A stretch of DNA of 64,000 nucleotides from Bugulina stolonifera. Taxonomy: Eukaryota > Bryozoa > Gymnolaemata > Cheilostomatida > Bugulidae. Below, in pieces: positions 51,425 through 64,000 of this stretch. Position numbers and translations under genes: made by a program. Below the pieces are notes generated by a model that saw nothing but the letters and a program-made list of their open reading frames with translations, was not told the origin of the DNA and did not search any database. Within the stretch, counting starts at the first letter, position 1. Each line of letters begins with the position of its first letter. The stretch is taken from NCBI GenBank assembly GCA_935421135.1, contig OW285194.1:620001-684000 (forward strand). The letters run 5' to 3'.

Positions 51425-53385
51425 GTAAAAGGTGACACATGATAATGTACCACCGAATGTGAACTCTATGCTAATAAATACATGTACAAGCCTTTTTACA
51501 CCTACAACGTACTTGCATATGCCTATATTCCTTGCATCTACTGTACCTACATGTACTGGTACATGTACATATATATACACTGAAATGTACCACTGTAATA
51601 TATAATAATAATTACACCCATGTAGGCCTACATGTACATGTATATGTGTGCATTACAATACTTGGCAGGTTAACAATGAGAGGTTCTTCATTTGAGGTCA
51701 CCTACAAAGTTATTTAATGTTTGATTATAGAAACAGAAAATTGATACTGATGCAATCATCTTGTACATTCCACTATATTCAAAATGCCAGAGTCAGCCAG
51801 GTGTTCACTCCTACTTGCAGCAGCTTAATCTTTCGAGGAAAGTATGTACAACTATATCTTTTTACTTGAGCCTTTCACTAAAATCTCAAAAGTCTTCTTC
51901 CTGCATTCAACTTAGTTGAGAATGCAGGCACTGCTGATTGAACACCTGATTTAATGGCACTGTACATATTTATTGGTGGACTACCTGTGAAAATCTAGGT
52001 ATCCAGGGTCACTGAGCATGCATGATAACACATAAATAAACTGGTTCAATGTAGATGACATCTTTTTGGAGTTATCACATTCAACCTCAAGAAGAGACAA
52101 CTCCGTAAGCGAGATGACTATGCTTTTTAGAGTCACATAGTGTGCACACATGTCACCCAAACTGTGATATATTATATATTATTTTACTTACAGAGTCATA
52201 GATCCGAGAGTGTCAGAGTGTATTTTCAGTTTCATTAATTCAAAGGTCTAAACTGTTAAAGGCTGGATTGCTTCTCCTATCAATCTGCGGTCTTTCTTTA
52301 TTCTGTTAACTACATGTAGTTAGGAATATAATAGAAAAATAGATGAATGTCCCTGCAGCCTCACTCGTAGGCCTATTATAATAATATAATGATAAATATA
52401 ATTTTCCTATATCTAAATACACATTTCATGAACCAATTTGTGTTTCAGAATTTTGCCTAATATTTCTCTAACATTTCTTAGCTTACATTTTAACAAATCC
52501 TAATCACCAGTGATAAAGCTGTACCAAGGAAAGATTTTACATGTAGCTTTCTTCTAGTTGAATTATATCCCACAAGCTTGCATTGATCTGATAATGGTGT
52601 CTGACTGTCTGACTAGGTGTAACTACAAATTAAGGAACACCTAGGATACTGGCGTACCAAGACTTTAGAATAATTAAATTTTTATTTATTTATATTTTCA
52701 GTAAACCAAAATTAGGTACACGTACACGTACATGTACAATAATTGTGAAAGTTTTAAAATTCAACAATTATTTAATCATCTCACACAGAGACACGAAGGA
52801 AATGAATGTCGCCGAGAAAACCATAATTCCAAATGGTGCTAATACGACACAATATTTGTTAGGTTAGCTGGCTAGCTGGAATGTAAATGAAAATTTAAAT
52901 TGAATGCATTGGATTGATATACATGTTATCCTGTATAATGGTATTATAATATTATTATTATATATAATAACTAATAATATGAATTTTTAACGCAGAATAT
53001 TTATATTAATACAAATATTAGGATAGGAAACATATAAATTATTTTAAAAATGAAAGAACTACTACGCAGTAGATGTATAAAATGGATACTACCAGTATTG
53101 CTACAGTCAGGTGGATCCAAGATAAGAGCAGGACTAAACATTAAAACAACTTTCTAAATATGGAGGAAACTAATTCCAAGTGAGTACTGATATAATATGT
53201 CGAGGGTGGCCACTTACAGACCCGGTCCTGAATAATTCGACACCAGACACCAGCTTTACGCCACTCGCACCAGTTTTGATCAAGGATGCCACAACTCCCG
53301 TCATATTAGCAAGATCAGGGGCGATCACTCCCAAATTTGACCTATACGTAGTGGGGATAAATCCATAAGCGGAGAATTTCCGGTG
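51425..53385. other. AT-rich right part of the insert
   Basis: No supported gene. ACATGTAC-type tracts lie at about 51547-51570, 51629-51644 and 52719-52739. Simple AT-rich tracts lie at 52375-52400 and 52940-53040. The last ~200 bp before the right inverted repeat (53195-53340) is clearly GC-richer and has short open frames on both strands without a recognisable domain; this could be the terminal region of the element. Confidence 0.5.
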
Positions 53386-53404
53386 TTTCCTTAACATCGT
53401 TGAG
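53386..53404 (-). repeat. right terminal inverted repeat
   Basis: TTTCCTTAACATCGTTGAG lies directly before the satellite bases tttgcatgc. It is the inverted partner of 28860-28878, with 17 of 19 positions identical. Confidence 0.85.
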
Positions 53405-53406
53405 TT
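53405..53406. other. target-site duplication TT (right copy)
   Basis: This is the partner of 28858-28859; it is followed by TGCATGCA of the interrupted monomer. Confidence 0.6.
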
Positions 53407-56400
53407 TGCATGCAATATTCAACTTTGCAAACATCAAACATAATGTCTGATTTGCGATTTTTGACAAATTCACTTGAGGTATTAGTTTGTAAACTAGTAG
53501 AAGATGTTCAATATTGCATAAAAGTATGTTTTCAGTGTGATTTGTACCAAATTGCTGTCTGTAACAATGTGTTTCATTCACTTTTGCAATGTTCAGAATG
53601 CATAATTTGAATGAAAATCAATAAAACATGATTTTGCATGCAATGTTTAACTTTGCAAACATGTAAGATAAAGTCAGATTTGTGATTTTTGTCAAATTCA
53701 CTTAAGTTATTAGTTTGTAAACTAGTAGAAGATGTTCAGTATTGCATAAAAGTAAGTTTTCAGTGTGTTTTGTACCAAATTGCTGTCTGTAACAATGTGT
53801 TTCGTTCACTTTTGCAATGTTCAGAATGCATAATTTGAATGAAAATCAATAAAACATGACTTTGCATGCAATATACAACTTTGCAAACATGTAAGATAAT
53901 GTCAGATTTGTGATTTTTGTCAAATTCACTTCAGTTATTAGATTGTAAACTAGTAGAAGATGTTCAATATTGCATAAAAGTAAGTTTTCAGTGTGTTTTG
54001 TACCAAATTGCTGTCTGTAACAATGTGTTTCATTCACTTTTGCAATGTTCAGAATGCATAATTTAAATGAAAATCAATAAAACATGACTTTGCATGCAAT
54101 ATTCAACTTTGCAAACATCAAACATAATGTCTGATTTGTGATTTTTGACAAATTCACTTGAGGTATTAGTTTGTAAACTAGTAGAAGATGTTCAATATTG
54201 CATAAAAGTATGTTTTCAGTGTGATTTGTACCAAATTGCTGTCTGTAACAATGTGTTTCATTCACTTTTGCAATGTTCAGAATGCATAATTTGAATGAAA
54301 ATCAATAAAACATGACTTTGCATGCAATATTCAACTTTGCAAACATGTAAGATAATGTCAGATTTGTGATTTTTGTCAAATTCACTTGAGTTATTAGTTT
54401 GCAAACTAGTAGAAGATGTTCAATATTGCATAAAAGTAAGTTTTCAGTGTGTTTTGTACCAAATTGCTGTCTGTAACAATGTGTTTCATTCACGTTTGCA
54501 ATGTTCAGAATGCAAAATTTGAATGAAAATCAATAAAACATGACTTTGCATGCAATATTCAACTTTGCAAACATCAAACATAATGTCTGATTTGCGATTT
54601 TTGACAAATTCACTTGAGGTATTAGTTTGTAAACTAGTAGAAGATGTTCAATATTGCATAAAAGTATGTTTTCAGTGTGATTTGTACCAAATTGCTGTCT
54701 GTAACAATGTGTTTCATTCACTTTTGCAATGTTCAGAATGCATAATTTGAATGAAAATCAATAAAACATGATTTTGCATGCAATGTTTAACTTTGCAAAC
54801 ATGTAAGATAAAGTCAGATTTGTGATTTTTGTCAAATTCACTTAAGTTATTAGTTTGTAAACTAGTAGAAGATGTTCAGTATTGCATAAAAGTAAGTTTT
54901 CAGTGTGTTTTGTACCAAATTGCTGTCTGTAACAATGTGTTTCGTTCACTTTTGCAATGTTCAGAATGCATAATTTGAATGAAAATCAATAAAACATGAC
55001 TTTGCATGCAATATACAACTTTGCAAACATGTAAGATAATGTCAGATTTGTGATTTTTGTCAAATTCACTTCAGTTATTAGATTGTAAACTAGTAGAAGA
55101 TGTTCAATATTGCATAAAAGTAAGTTTTCAGTGTGTTTTGTACCAAATTGCTGTCTGTAGCAATGTGTTTCATTCACTTTTGCAATGTTCAGAGGCATAA
55201 TTTGAATGAAAATAAACAAAACATGACTTTGCATGCAATATTCAACTTTGCAAACGTGTAAGATGATGTCAGATTGGTGATTTTTGTCAAATTCACTTGA
55301 GTTATTAGTTTGTAAACTAGTAGAAGATGTTTAATATTGCATAAAAGTAAGTTTTCAGTGTGTTTTGTGCCAAATTGCTGTCTGTAACAATGTGTTTCAT
55401 TCACTTTTGCAATGTTCAGAATGCATAATTTGAATGAAAATCAATAAAACTTGACTTTGCATGCAATATACAACCTTGCAAACATGTAAGATAATGTCAG
55501 ATTTGTGATTTTTGTCAAATTCACTTGAGTTATTAGTTTGTAAACTAGTAGAAGATGTTCAATATTGCATAAAAGTAAGTTTTCAGTGTGTTTTGTACCA
55601 AATTGCTGTCTGTAACAATGTGTTTCATTCACTTTTGCAATGTTCAGAGTGCAAAATTTGAATGAAACTCAATAAAACTTGACTTTGCATGCAATATACA
55701 ACTTTGCAAACATGCAAGATAATGTCAGATTTGTGATTTTTGTCAAATTCACTTGAGTTATTAGTTTGTAAACTAGTAGAAGATGTTTAATATTGCATAA
55801 AAGTAAGTTTTCAGTGTGTTTTGTGCCAAATTGCTGTCTGTAACAATGTGTTTCATTCACTTTTGCAATGTTCAGAATGCATAATTTGAATGAAAATCAA
55901 TAAAACTTGACTTTGCATGCAATATACAACCTTGCAAACATGTAAGATAATGTCAGATTTGTGATTTTTGTCAAATTCACTTGAGTTATTAGTTTGTAAA
56001 CTAGTAGAAGATGTTCAATATTGCATAAAAGTAAGTTTTCAGTGTGTTTTGTACCAAATTGCTGTCTGTAACAATGTGTTTCATTCACTTTTGCAATGTT
56101 CAGAGTGCAAAATTTGAATGAAACTCAATAAAACTTGACTTTGCATGCAATATACAACTTTGCAAACATGCAAGATAATGTCAGATTTGTGATTTTTGTC
56201 AAATTCACTTGAGTTATTAGTTTGTAAACTAGTAGAAGATGTTCAATATTGCATAAAAGTAAGTTTTCAGTGTGTTTTGTACCAAATTGCTGTCTGTAAC
56301 AATGTGTTTCATTCACTTTTGCAATGTTCAGAATGCATAATTTGAATGAAAATCAATAAAACATGACTTTGCATGCAATATACAACTTTGCAAACATGTA

Positions 56401-56580
56401 AGATAATGGCAGATTTGTGATTTCTGTCAAATTCACTTGAGTTATTAGTTTGGAAACTAGTAGAAGATGTTCAATATTGCATAAAAGTAAGTTTTCAGTG
56501 TGTTTTGTACCAAATTGCTGTCTGTAACAATGTGTTTCATTCACTTTTGCAATGTTCAGAATGCATAATTTGAATGAAAA

Positions 56581-59500
56581 TCAATAAAACATGACTTTGC
56601 ATGCAATATACAACTTTGCAAACATGTAAGATAATGGCAGATTTGTGATTTTTGTCAAATTCACTTGAGTTATTAGTTTGTAAACTAGTAGAAGATGTTC
56701 AATATTGCATAAAAGTAAGTTTTCAGTGTGTTTTGTACCAAATTGCTGTCTGTAACAATGTGTTTCATTCACTTTTGCAATGTTCAGAATGCATAATTTG
56801 AATGAAAATCAATAAAACATGACTTTGCATGCAATATACAACTTTGCAAACATGTAAGATAATGTCAGATTTGTGATTTTTGTCAAATTCACTTCAGTTA
56901 TTAGATTGTAAACTAGTAGAAGATGTTCAATATTGCATAAAAGTAAGTTTTCAGTGTGTTTTGTACCAAATTGCTGTCTGTAACAATGTGTTTCATTCAC
57001 TTTTGCAATGTTCAGAATGCATAATTTGAATGAAAATCAATAAAACATGACTTTGCATGCAATATTCAACTTTGCAAACATGTAAGATAATGTCAGATTT
57101 GTGATTTTTGTCAAATTCACTTGAGTTATTAGTTTGCAAACTAGTAGAAGATGTTCAATATTGCATAAAAGTAAGTTTTCAGTGTGTTTTGTACCAAATT
57201 GCTGTCTGTAACAATGTGTTTCATTCACGTTTGCAATGTTCAGAATGCAAAATTTGAATGAAAATCAATAAAACATGACTTTGCATGCAATATTCAACTT
57301 TGCAAACATCAAACATAATGTCTGATTTGCGATTTTTGACAAATTCACTTGAGGTATTAGTTTGTAAACTAGTAGAAGATGTTCAATATTGCATAAAAGT
57401 ATGTTTTCAGTGTGATTTGTACCAAATTGCTGTCTGTAACAATGTGTTTCATTCACTTTTGCAATGTTCAGAATGCATGATTTGAATGAAAATCAATAAA
57501 ACATGACTTTGCATGCAATATTCAACTTATCAAACATCAAACATAATGTCTGATTTGCGATTTTTGACAAATTCACTTGAGGTATTAGTTTGTAAACTAG
57601 TAGAAGATGTTCAATATTGCATAAAAGTATGTTTTCAGTGTGATTTGTACCAAATTGCTGTCTGTAACAATGTGTTTCATTCACTTTTGCAATGTTCAGA
57701 ATGCATAATTTGAATGAAAATCAATAAAACATGATTTTGCATGCAATATTTAACTTTGCAAACATGTAAGATAAAGTCAGATTTGTGATTTTTGTCAAAT
57801 TCACTTAAGTTATTAGTTTGTAAACTAGTAGAAGATGTTCAGTATTGCATAAAAGTAAGTTTTCAGTGTGTTTTGTACCAAATTGCTGTCTGTAACAATG
57901 TGTTTCATTCACTTTTGCAATGTTCAGAGTGCAAAATTTGAATGAAACTCAATAAAACTTGACTTTGCATGCAATATACAACTTTGCAAACATGCAAGAT
58001 AATGTCAGATTTGTGATTTTTGTCAAATTCACTTGAGTTATTAGTTTGTAAACTAGTAGAAGATGTTCAATATTGCATAAAAGTAAGTTTTCAGTGTGTT
58101 TTGTACCAAATTGCTGTCTGTAACAATGTGTTTCATCCACTTTTGCAATGTTCAGAGGCATAATTTGAATGAAAATAAACAAAACATGACTTTGCATGCA
58201 ATATTCAACTTTGCAAACATGTAAGATGATGTCAGATTGGTGATTTTTGTCAAATTCACTTGAGTTATTAGTTTGCAAACTAGTAGAAGATGTTCAATAT
58301 TGCATAAAAGTAAGTTTTCAGTGTGTTTTGTACCAAATTGCTGTCTGTAACAATGTGTTTCATTCACTTTTGCAATGTTCAGAATGCATAATTTGAATGA
58401 AAATCAATAAAACATGACTTTGCATGCAATATTCAACTTTGCAAACATCAAACATAATGTCTGATTTGTGATTTTTGACAAATTCACTTGAGGTATTAGT
58501 TTGTAAACTAGTAGAAGATGTTCAATATTGCATAAAAGTATGTTTTCAGTGTGATTTGTACCAAATTGCTGTCTGTAACAATGTGTTTCATTCACTTTTG
58601 CAATGTTCAGAATGCATAATTTGAATGAAAATCAATAAAACATGACTTTGCATGCAATATTCAACTTTGCAAACATGTAAGATAATGTCAGATTTGTGAT
58701 TTTTGTCAAATTCACTTGAGTTATTAGTTTGCAAACTAGTAGAAGATGTTCAATATTGCATAAAAGTAAGTTTTCAGTGTGTTTTGTACCAAATTGCTGT
58801 CTGTAACAATGTGTTTCATTCACTTTTGCTATGTTCAGAATGCATAATTTGAATGAAAATCAATAAAACATGACTTTGCATGCAATATTCAACTTTGCAA
58901 ACATCAAACATAATGTCTGATTTGTGATTTTTGACAAATTCACTTGAGGTATTAGTTTGTAAACTAGTAGAAGATGTTCAATATTGCATAAAAGTATGTT
59001 TTCAGTGTGATTTGTACCAAATTGCTGTCTGTAACAATGTGTTTCATTCACTTTTGCAATGTTCAGAATGCATAATTTGAATGAAAATCAATAAAACATG
59101 ACTTTGCATGCAATATTCAACTTTGCAAACATGTAAGATAATGTCAGATTTGTGATTTTTGTCAAATTCACTTGAGTTATTAGTTTGCAAACTAGTAGAA
59201 GATGTTCAATATTGCATAAAAGTAAGTTTTCAGTGTGTTTTGTACCAAATTGCTGTCTGTAACAATGTGTTTCATTCACGTTTGCAATGTTCAGAATGCA
59301 AAATTTGAATGAAAATCAATAAAACATGACTTTGCATGCAATATTCAACTTTGCAAACATCAAACATAATGTCTGATTTGCGATTTTTGACAAATTAACT
59401 TGAGGTATTAGTTTGTAAACTAGTAGAAGATGTTCAATATTGCATAAAAGTATGTTTTCAGTGTGATTTGTACCAAATTGCTGTCTGTAACAATGTGTTT

Positions 59501-60682
59501 CATTCACTTTTGCAATGTTCAGAATGCATAATTTGAATGAAAATCAATAAAACATGATTTTGCATGCAATGTTTAACTTTGCAAACATGTAAGATAAAGT
59601 CAGATTTGTGATTTTTGTCAAATTCACTTAAGTTATTAGTTTGTAAACTAGTAGAAGATGTTCAGTATTGCATAAAAGTAAGTTTTCAGTGTGTTTTGTA
59701 CCAAATTGCTGTCTGTAACAATGTGTTTCGTTCACTTTTGCAATGTTCAGAATGCATAATTTGAATGAAAATCAATAAAACATGACTTTGCATGCAATAT
59801 ACAACTTTGCAAACATGTAAGATAATGTCAGATTTGTGATTTTTGTCAAATTCACTTCAGTTATTAGATTGTAAACTAGTAGAAGATGTTCAATATTGCA
59901 TAAAAGTAAGTTTTCAGTGTGTTTTGTACCAAATTGCTGTCTGTAGCAATGTGTTTCATTCACTTTTGCAATGTTCAGAGGCATAATTTGAATGAAAATA
60001 AACAAAACATGACTTTGCATGCAATATTCAACTTTGCAAACGTGTAAGATGATGTCAGATTGGTGATTTTTGTCAAATTCACTTGAGTTATTAGTTTGTA
60101 AACTAGTAGAAGATGTTTAATATTGCATAAAAGTAAGTTTTCAGTGTGTTTTGTGCCAAATTGCTGTCTGTAACAATGTGTTTCATTCACTTTTGCAATA
60201 ATCAGAGTGCATAGTTTGAGTGAAAATCAATAAAACATGACTTTGCATGCAATATTCAACTTTGCAAACATGTAAGATAATGGCAGATTTGTGATTTTTG
60301 TCAAATTCACTTGAGTTATTAGTTTGTAAACTAGTAGAAGATGTTCAATATTGCATAAAAGTAAGTTTTCAGTGTGTTTTATACCAAATTGCTGTCTGTA
60401 ACAATGTGTTTCATTCACTTTTGCAATGTTCAGAATGCATAATTTGAATGAAAATCAATAAAACATGACTTTGCATGCAATATACAACCTTGCAAACATG
60501 TAAGATAATGTCAGATTTGTGATTTTTGTCAAATTCACTTGAGTTATTAGTTTGTAAACTAGTAGAAGATGTTCAATATTGCATAAAAGTAAGTTTTCAG
60601 TGTGTTTTGTACCAAATTGCTGTCTGTAACAATGTGTTTCATTCACTTTTGCAATGTTCAGAATGCATAATTTGAATGAAAA
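56581..60682. repeat. higher-order repeat block, 18 monomers (4102 bp)
   Basis: The marker variant recurs at 56581 and 60683. The block includes a doubled two-monomer step (58404-59315) not seen elsewhere in the window, consistent with a recent local duplication. Confidence 0.7.
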
Positions 60683-63600
60683 TCAATAAAACATGACTTT
60701 GCATGCAATATACAACTTTGCAAACATGTAAGATAATGGCAGATTTGTGATTTTTGTCAAATTCACTTGAGTTATTAGTTTGTAAACTAGTAGAAGATGT
60801 TCAATATTGCATAAAAGTAAGTTTTCAGTGTGTTTTGTACCAAATTGCTGTCTGTAACAATGTGTTTCATTCACTTTTGCAATGTTCAGAATGCATAATT
60901 TGAATGAAAATCAATAAAACATGACTTTGCATGCAATATTCAACTTTGCAAACATGTAAGATAATGTCAGATTTGTGATTTTTGTCAAATTCACTTGAGT
61001 TATTAGTTTGCAAACTAGTAGAAGATGTTCAATATTGCATAAAAGTAAGTTTTCAGTGTGTTTTGTACCAAATTGCTGTCTGTAACAATGTGTTTCATTC
61101 ACGTTTGCAATGTTCAGAATGCAAAATTTGAATGAAAATCAATAAAACATGACTTTGCATGCAATATTCAACTTTGCAAACATCAAACATAATGTCTGAT
61201 TTGCGATTTTTGACAAATTCACTTGAGGTATTAGTTTGTAAACTAGTAGAAGATGTTCAATATTGCATAAAAGTATGTTTTCAGTGTGATTTGTACCAAA
61301 TTGCTGTCTGTAACAATGTGTTTCATTCACTTTTGCAATGTTCAGAATGCATGATTTGAATGAAAATCAATAAAACATGACTTTGCATGCAATATTCAAC
61401 TTTGCAAACATCAAACATAATGTCTGATTTGCGATTTTTGACAAATTCACTTGAGGTATTAGTTTGTAAACTAGTAGAAGATGTTCAATATTGCATAAAA
61501 GTATGTTTTCAGTGTGATTTGTACCAAATTGCTGTCTGTAACAATGTGTTTCATTCACTTTTGCAATGTTCAGAATGCATAATTTGAATGAAAATCAATA
61601 AAACATGATTTTGCATGCAATATTTAACTTTGCAAACATGTAAGATAAAGTCAGATTTGTGATTTTTGTCAAATTCACTTAAGTTATTAGTTTGTAAACT
61701 AGTAGAAGATGTTCAGTATTGCATAAAAGTAAGTTTTCAGTGTGTTTTGTACCAAATTGCTGTCTGTAACAATGTGTTTCATTCACTTTTGCAATGTTCA
61801 GAGTGCAAAATTTGAATGAAACTCAATAAAACTTGACTTTGCATGCAATATACAACTTTGCAAACATGCAAGATAATGTCAGATTTGTGATTTTTGTCAA
61901 ATTCACTTGAGTTATTAGTTTGTAAACTAGTAGAAGATGTTCAATATTGCATAAAAGTAAGTTTTCAGTGTGTTTTGTACCAAATTGCTGTCTGTAACAA
62001 TGTGTTTCATCCACTTTTGCAATGTTCAGAGGCATAATTTGAATGAAAATAAACAAAACATGACTTTGCATGCAATATTCAACTTTGCAAACATGTAAGA
62101 TGATGTGAGATTGGTGATTTTTGTCAAATTCACTTGAGTTATTAGTTTGCAAACTAGTAGAAGATGTTCAATATTGCATAAAAGTAAGTTTTCAGTGTGT
62201 TTTGTACCAAATTGCTGTCTGTAACAATGTGTTTCATTCACTTTTGCAATGTTCAGAATGCATAATTTGAATGAAAATCAATAAAACATGACTTTGCATG
62301 CAATATTCAACTTTGCAAACATCAAACATAATGTCTGATTTGTGATTTTTGACAAATTCACTTGAGGTATTAGTTTGTAAACTAGTAGAAGATGTTCAGT
62401 ATTGCATAAAAGTAAGTTTTCAGTGTGTTTTGTACCAAATTGCTGTCTGTAACAATGTGTTTCGTTCACTTTTGCAATGTTCAGAATGCATAATTTGAAT
62501 GAAAATCAATAAAACATGACTTTGCATGCAATATACAACTTTGCAAACATGTAAGATAATGTCAGATTTGTGATTTTTGTCAAATTCACTTCAGTTATTA
62601 GATTGTAAACTAGTAGAAGATGTTCAATATTGCATAAAAGTAAGTTTTCAGTGTGTTTTGTACCAAATTGCTGTCTGTAGCAATGTGTTTCATTCACTTT
62701 TGCAATGTTCAGAGGCATAATTTGAATGAAAATAAACAAAACATGACTTTGCATGCAATATTCAACTTTGCAAACGTGTAAGATGATGTCAGATTGGTGA
62801 TTTTTGTCAATGTCACTTGAGTTATTAGTTTGTAAACTAGTAGAAGATGTTTAATATTGCATAAAAGTAAGTTTTCAGTGTGTTTTGTGCCAAATTGCTG
62901 TCTGTAACAATGTGTTTCATTCACTTTTGCAATAATCAGAGTGCATAGTTTGAGTGAAAATCAATAAAACATGACTTTGCATGCAATATTCAACTTTGCA
63001 AACATGTAAGATAATGGCAGATTTGTGATTTTTGTCAAATTCACTTGAGTTATTAGTTTGTAAACTAGTAGAAGATGTTCAATATTGCATAAAAGTAAGT
63101 TTTCAGTGTGTTTTATACCAAATTGCTGTCTGTAACAATGTGTTTCATTCACTTTTGCAATGTTCAGAATGCATAATTTGAATGAAAATCAATAAAACAT
63201 GACTTTGCATGCAATATACAACCTTGCAAACATGTAAGATAATGTCAGATTTGTGATTTTTGTCAAATTCACTTGAGTTATTAGTTTGTAAACTAGTAGA
63301 AGATGTTCAATATTGCATAAAAGTAAGTTTTCAGTGTGTTTTGTACCAAATTGCTGTCTGTAACAATGTGTTTCATTCACTTTTGCAATGTTCAGAGTGC
63401 AAAATTTGAATGAAACTCAATAAAACTTGACTTTGCATGCAATATACAACTTTGCAAACATGCAAGATAATGTCAGATTTGTGATTTTTGTCAAATTCAC
63501 TTGAGTTATTAGTTTGTAAACTAGTAGAAGATGTTCAATATTGCATAAAAGTAAGTTTTCAGTGTGTTTTGTACCAAATTGCTGTCTGTAACAATGTGTT

Positions 63601-63872
63601 TCATTCACTTTTGCAATGTTCAGAATGCATAATTTGAATGAAAATAAACAAAACATGACTTTGCATGCAATATACAACTTTGCAAACATGTAAGATAATG
63701 GCAGATTTGTGATTTTTGTCAAATTCACTTGAGTTATTAGTTTGGAAACTAGTAGAAGATGTTCAATATTGCATAAAAGTAAGTTTTCAGTGTGTTTTGT
63801 ACCAAATTGCTGTCTGTAACAATGTGTTTCATTCACTTTTGCAATGTTCAGAATGCATAATTTGAATGAAAA
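60683..63872. repeat. higher-order repeat block, 14 monomers (3190 bp)
   Basis: This block runs between marker variants at 60683 and about 63873 and includes two 227-bp monomers. The monomer at 62278 appears chimeric: its first half has the catcaaacataatgtctg form and its second half has the cagtattg/gtaagtt form. That suggests a recombination junction inside a monomer. Confidence 0.65.
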
Positions 63873-64000
63873 TCAATAAAACATGACTTTGCATGCAATA
63901 TACAACTTTGCAAACATGTAAGATAATGGCAGATTTGTGATTTTTGTCAAATTCACTTGAGTTATTAGTTTGTAAACTAGTAGAAGATGTTCAATATTGC

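Larger units (their letters stand above)
28860..53404. mobile_element. 24.5-kb TIR-bounded insertion in the satellite (putative giant DNA transposon)
   Basis: Both ends are inverted copies of one 19-bp sequence (17 of 19 match). The satellite bases TT occur at both junctions although the intact monomer has only TTT at that point, so a 2-bp target duplication is the simplest reading. Deleting 24,547 bp (insert plus one TT) joins 17 bp of the left partial monomer to 211 bp of the right one, giving exactly 228 bp. The order of satellite variants is also continuous across the gap. These facts show an insertion into a pre-existing array. I find no DDE transposase, integrase, polymerase or reverse-transcriptase motif in the readable frames. 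The superfamily is unknown, and the termini do not match the ends I know for CACTA, Tc1/mariner or Polinton elements. The element could be non-autonomous, or its enzyme could be split over introns. Nested insertions inside it are likely. Confidence 0.8.
53405..64000. repeat. 228-bp satellite array, right part (about 46 monomers)
   Basis: The same satellite resumes here in the same orientation and in the exact register left at 28859. The first partial monomer completes the one broken at 28859. The order of monomer variants continues the left array and then closely repeats that of about 23145-28830 with one monomer fewer. New local variants appear towards the end, for example the caataatcagagtgcatag form near 60199 and 62932. 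The array runs off the right window edge. Confidence 0.97.

Noticed and set aside
28860..53404. Polinton/Maverick, LTR element or integrated virus as identity of the insert
   Set aside because: I found no polymerase, integrase, protease, packaging ATPase, capsid or reverse-transcriptase motifs, no long terminal direct repeats, and the ends are short inverted repeats with a 2-bp duplication.
28860..53404. tRNA or rRNA genes
   Set aside because: None of the conserved A/B box pairs or rRNA core sequences that I could recognise by eye.
53170..53415. Frames on both strands near the right end, one running through the right inverted repeat into the satellite
   Set aside because: A protein crossing the element end into satellite is implausible; higher GC alone explains the lack of stops.
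63417..63836. 139-codon minus-strand frame
   Set aside because: It is two satellite monomers fused by a change of the usual stop (aaataaacaaaac form). It is not a gene.

Overview
This is eukaryotic DNA. It has a long-period satellite, GT-AG split exons, AT-rich non-coding sequence and no bacterial-style operons. The split SGNH-hydrolase-like gene, the tandem cysteine-rich exons and the many ACATGTA-type palindromes would suit an early-branching marine animal such as a sponge or cnidarian. That placement is an inference and cannot be fixed from this window.

Layout. (1) 1-28859 and 53405-64000 are one AT-rich tandem satellite with a 228-bp monomer. The monomers fall into recognisable variants that recur in a fixed order, so the array has higher-order repeats (blocks of 11, 25, 24, 31, 25, 18 and 14 monomers between successive copies of one marker variant). 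The many 63- and 66-codon open frames inside it are period artefacts, not genes. (2) 28860-53404 (24,545 bp) is non-satellite DNA that interrupts a single 228-bp monomer. Its two ends are 19-bp inverted repeats matching at 17 of 19 positions, and the target TT is present on both sides. Removing the insert plus one TT restores an exact 228-bp monomer and the expected variant order. I read it as a very large DNA-transposon-like insertion, apparently undescribed. No transposase is recognisable in it.

Inside the insert, from left to right: a possible short hydrophobic exon (29030-29146); a run of exon-like blocks with good splice sites, including a 14-bp minisatellite and a duplicated 163-bp block (31071-33625); a possible upstream exon (36879-37010); a three-exon SGNH/GDSL-like gene lacking the expected catalytic His (38151-39135); a long inverted repeat made of ~527-bp tandem units (40481-43596) with extra direct copies to ~44515; a split gene with a possible Zn-binding motif (45787-46166, perhaps continuing at 46634-46833); and a minus-strand array of ten ~372-bp repeats, each holding a six-cysteine coding module (46948-51418), several of them decayed. 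The rest is AT-rich non-coding sequence.

How the parts work together is unknown. If the insert is one mobile element, the genes are its cargo or its own unusual machinery. If it is nested or composite, the inverted repeat and the cysteine-rich array may be later arrivals.
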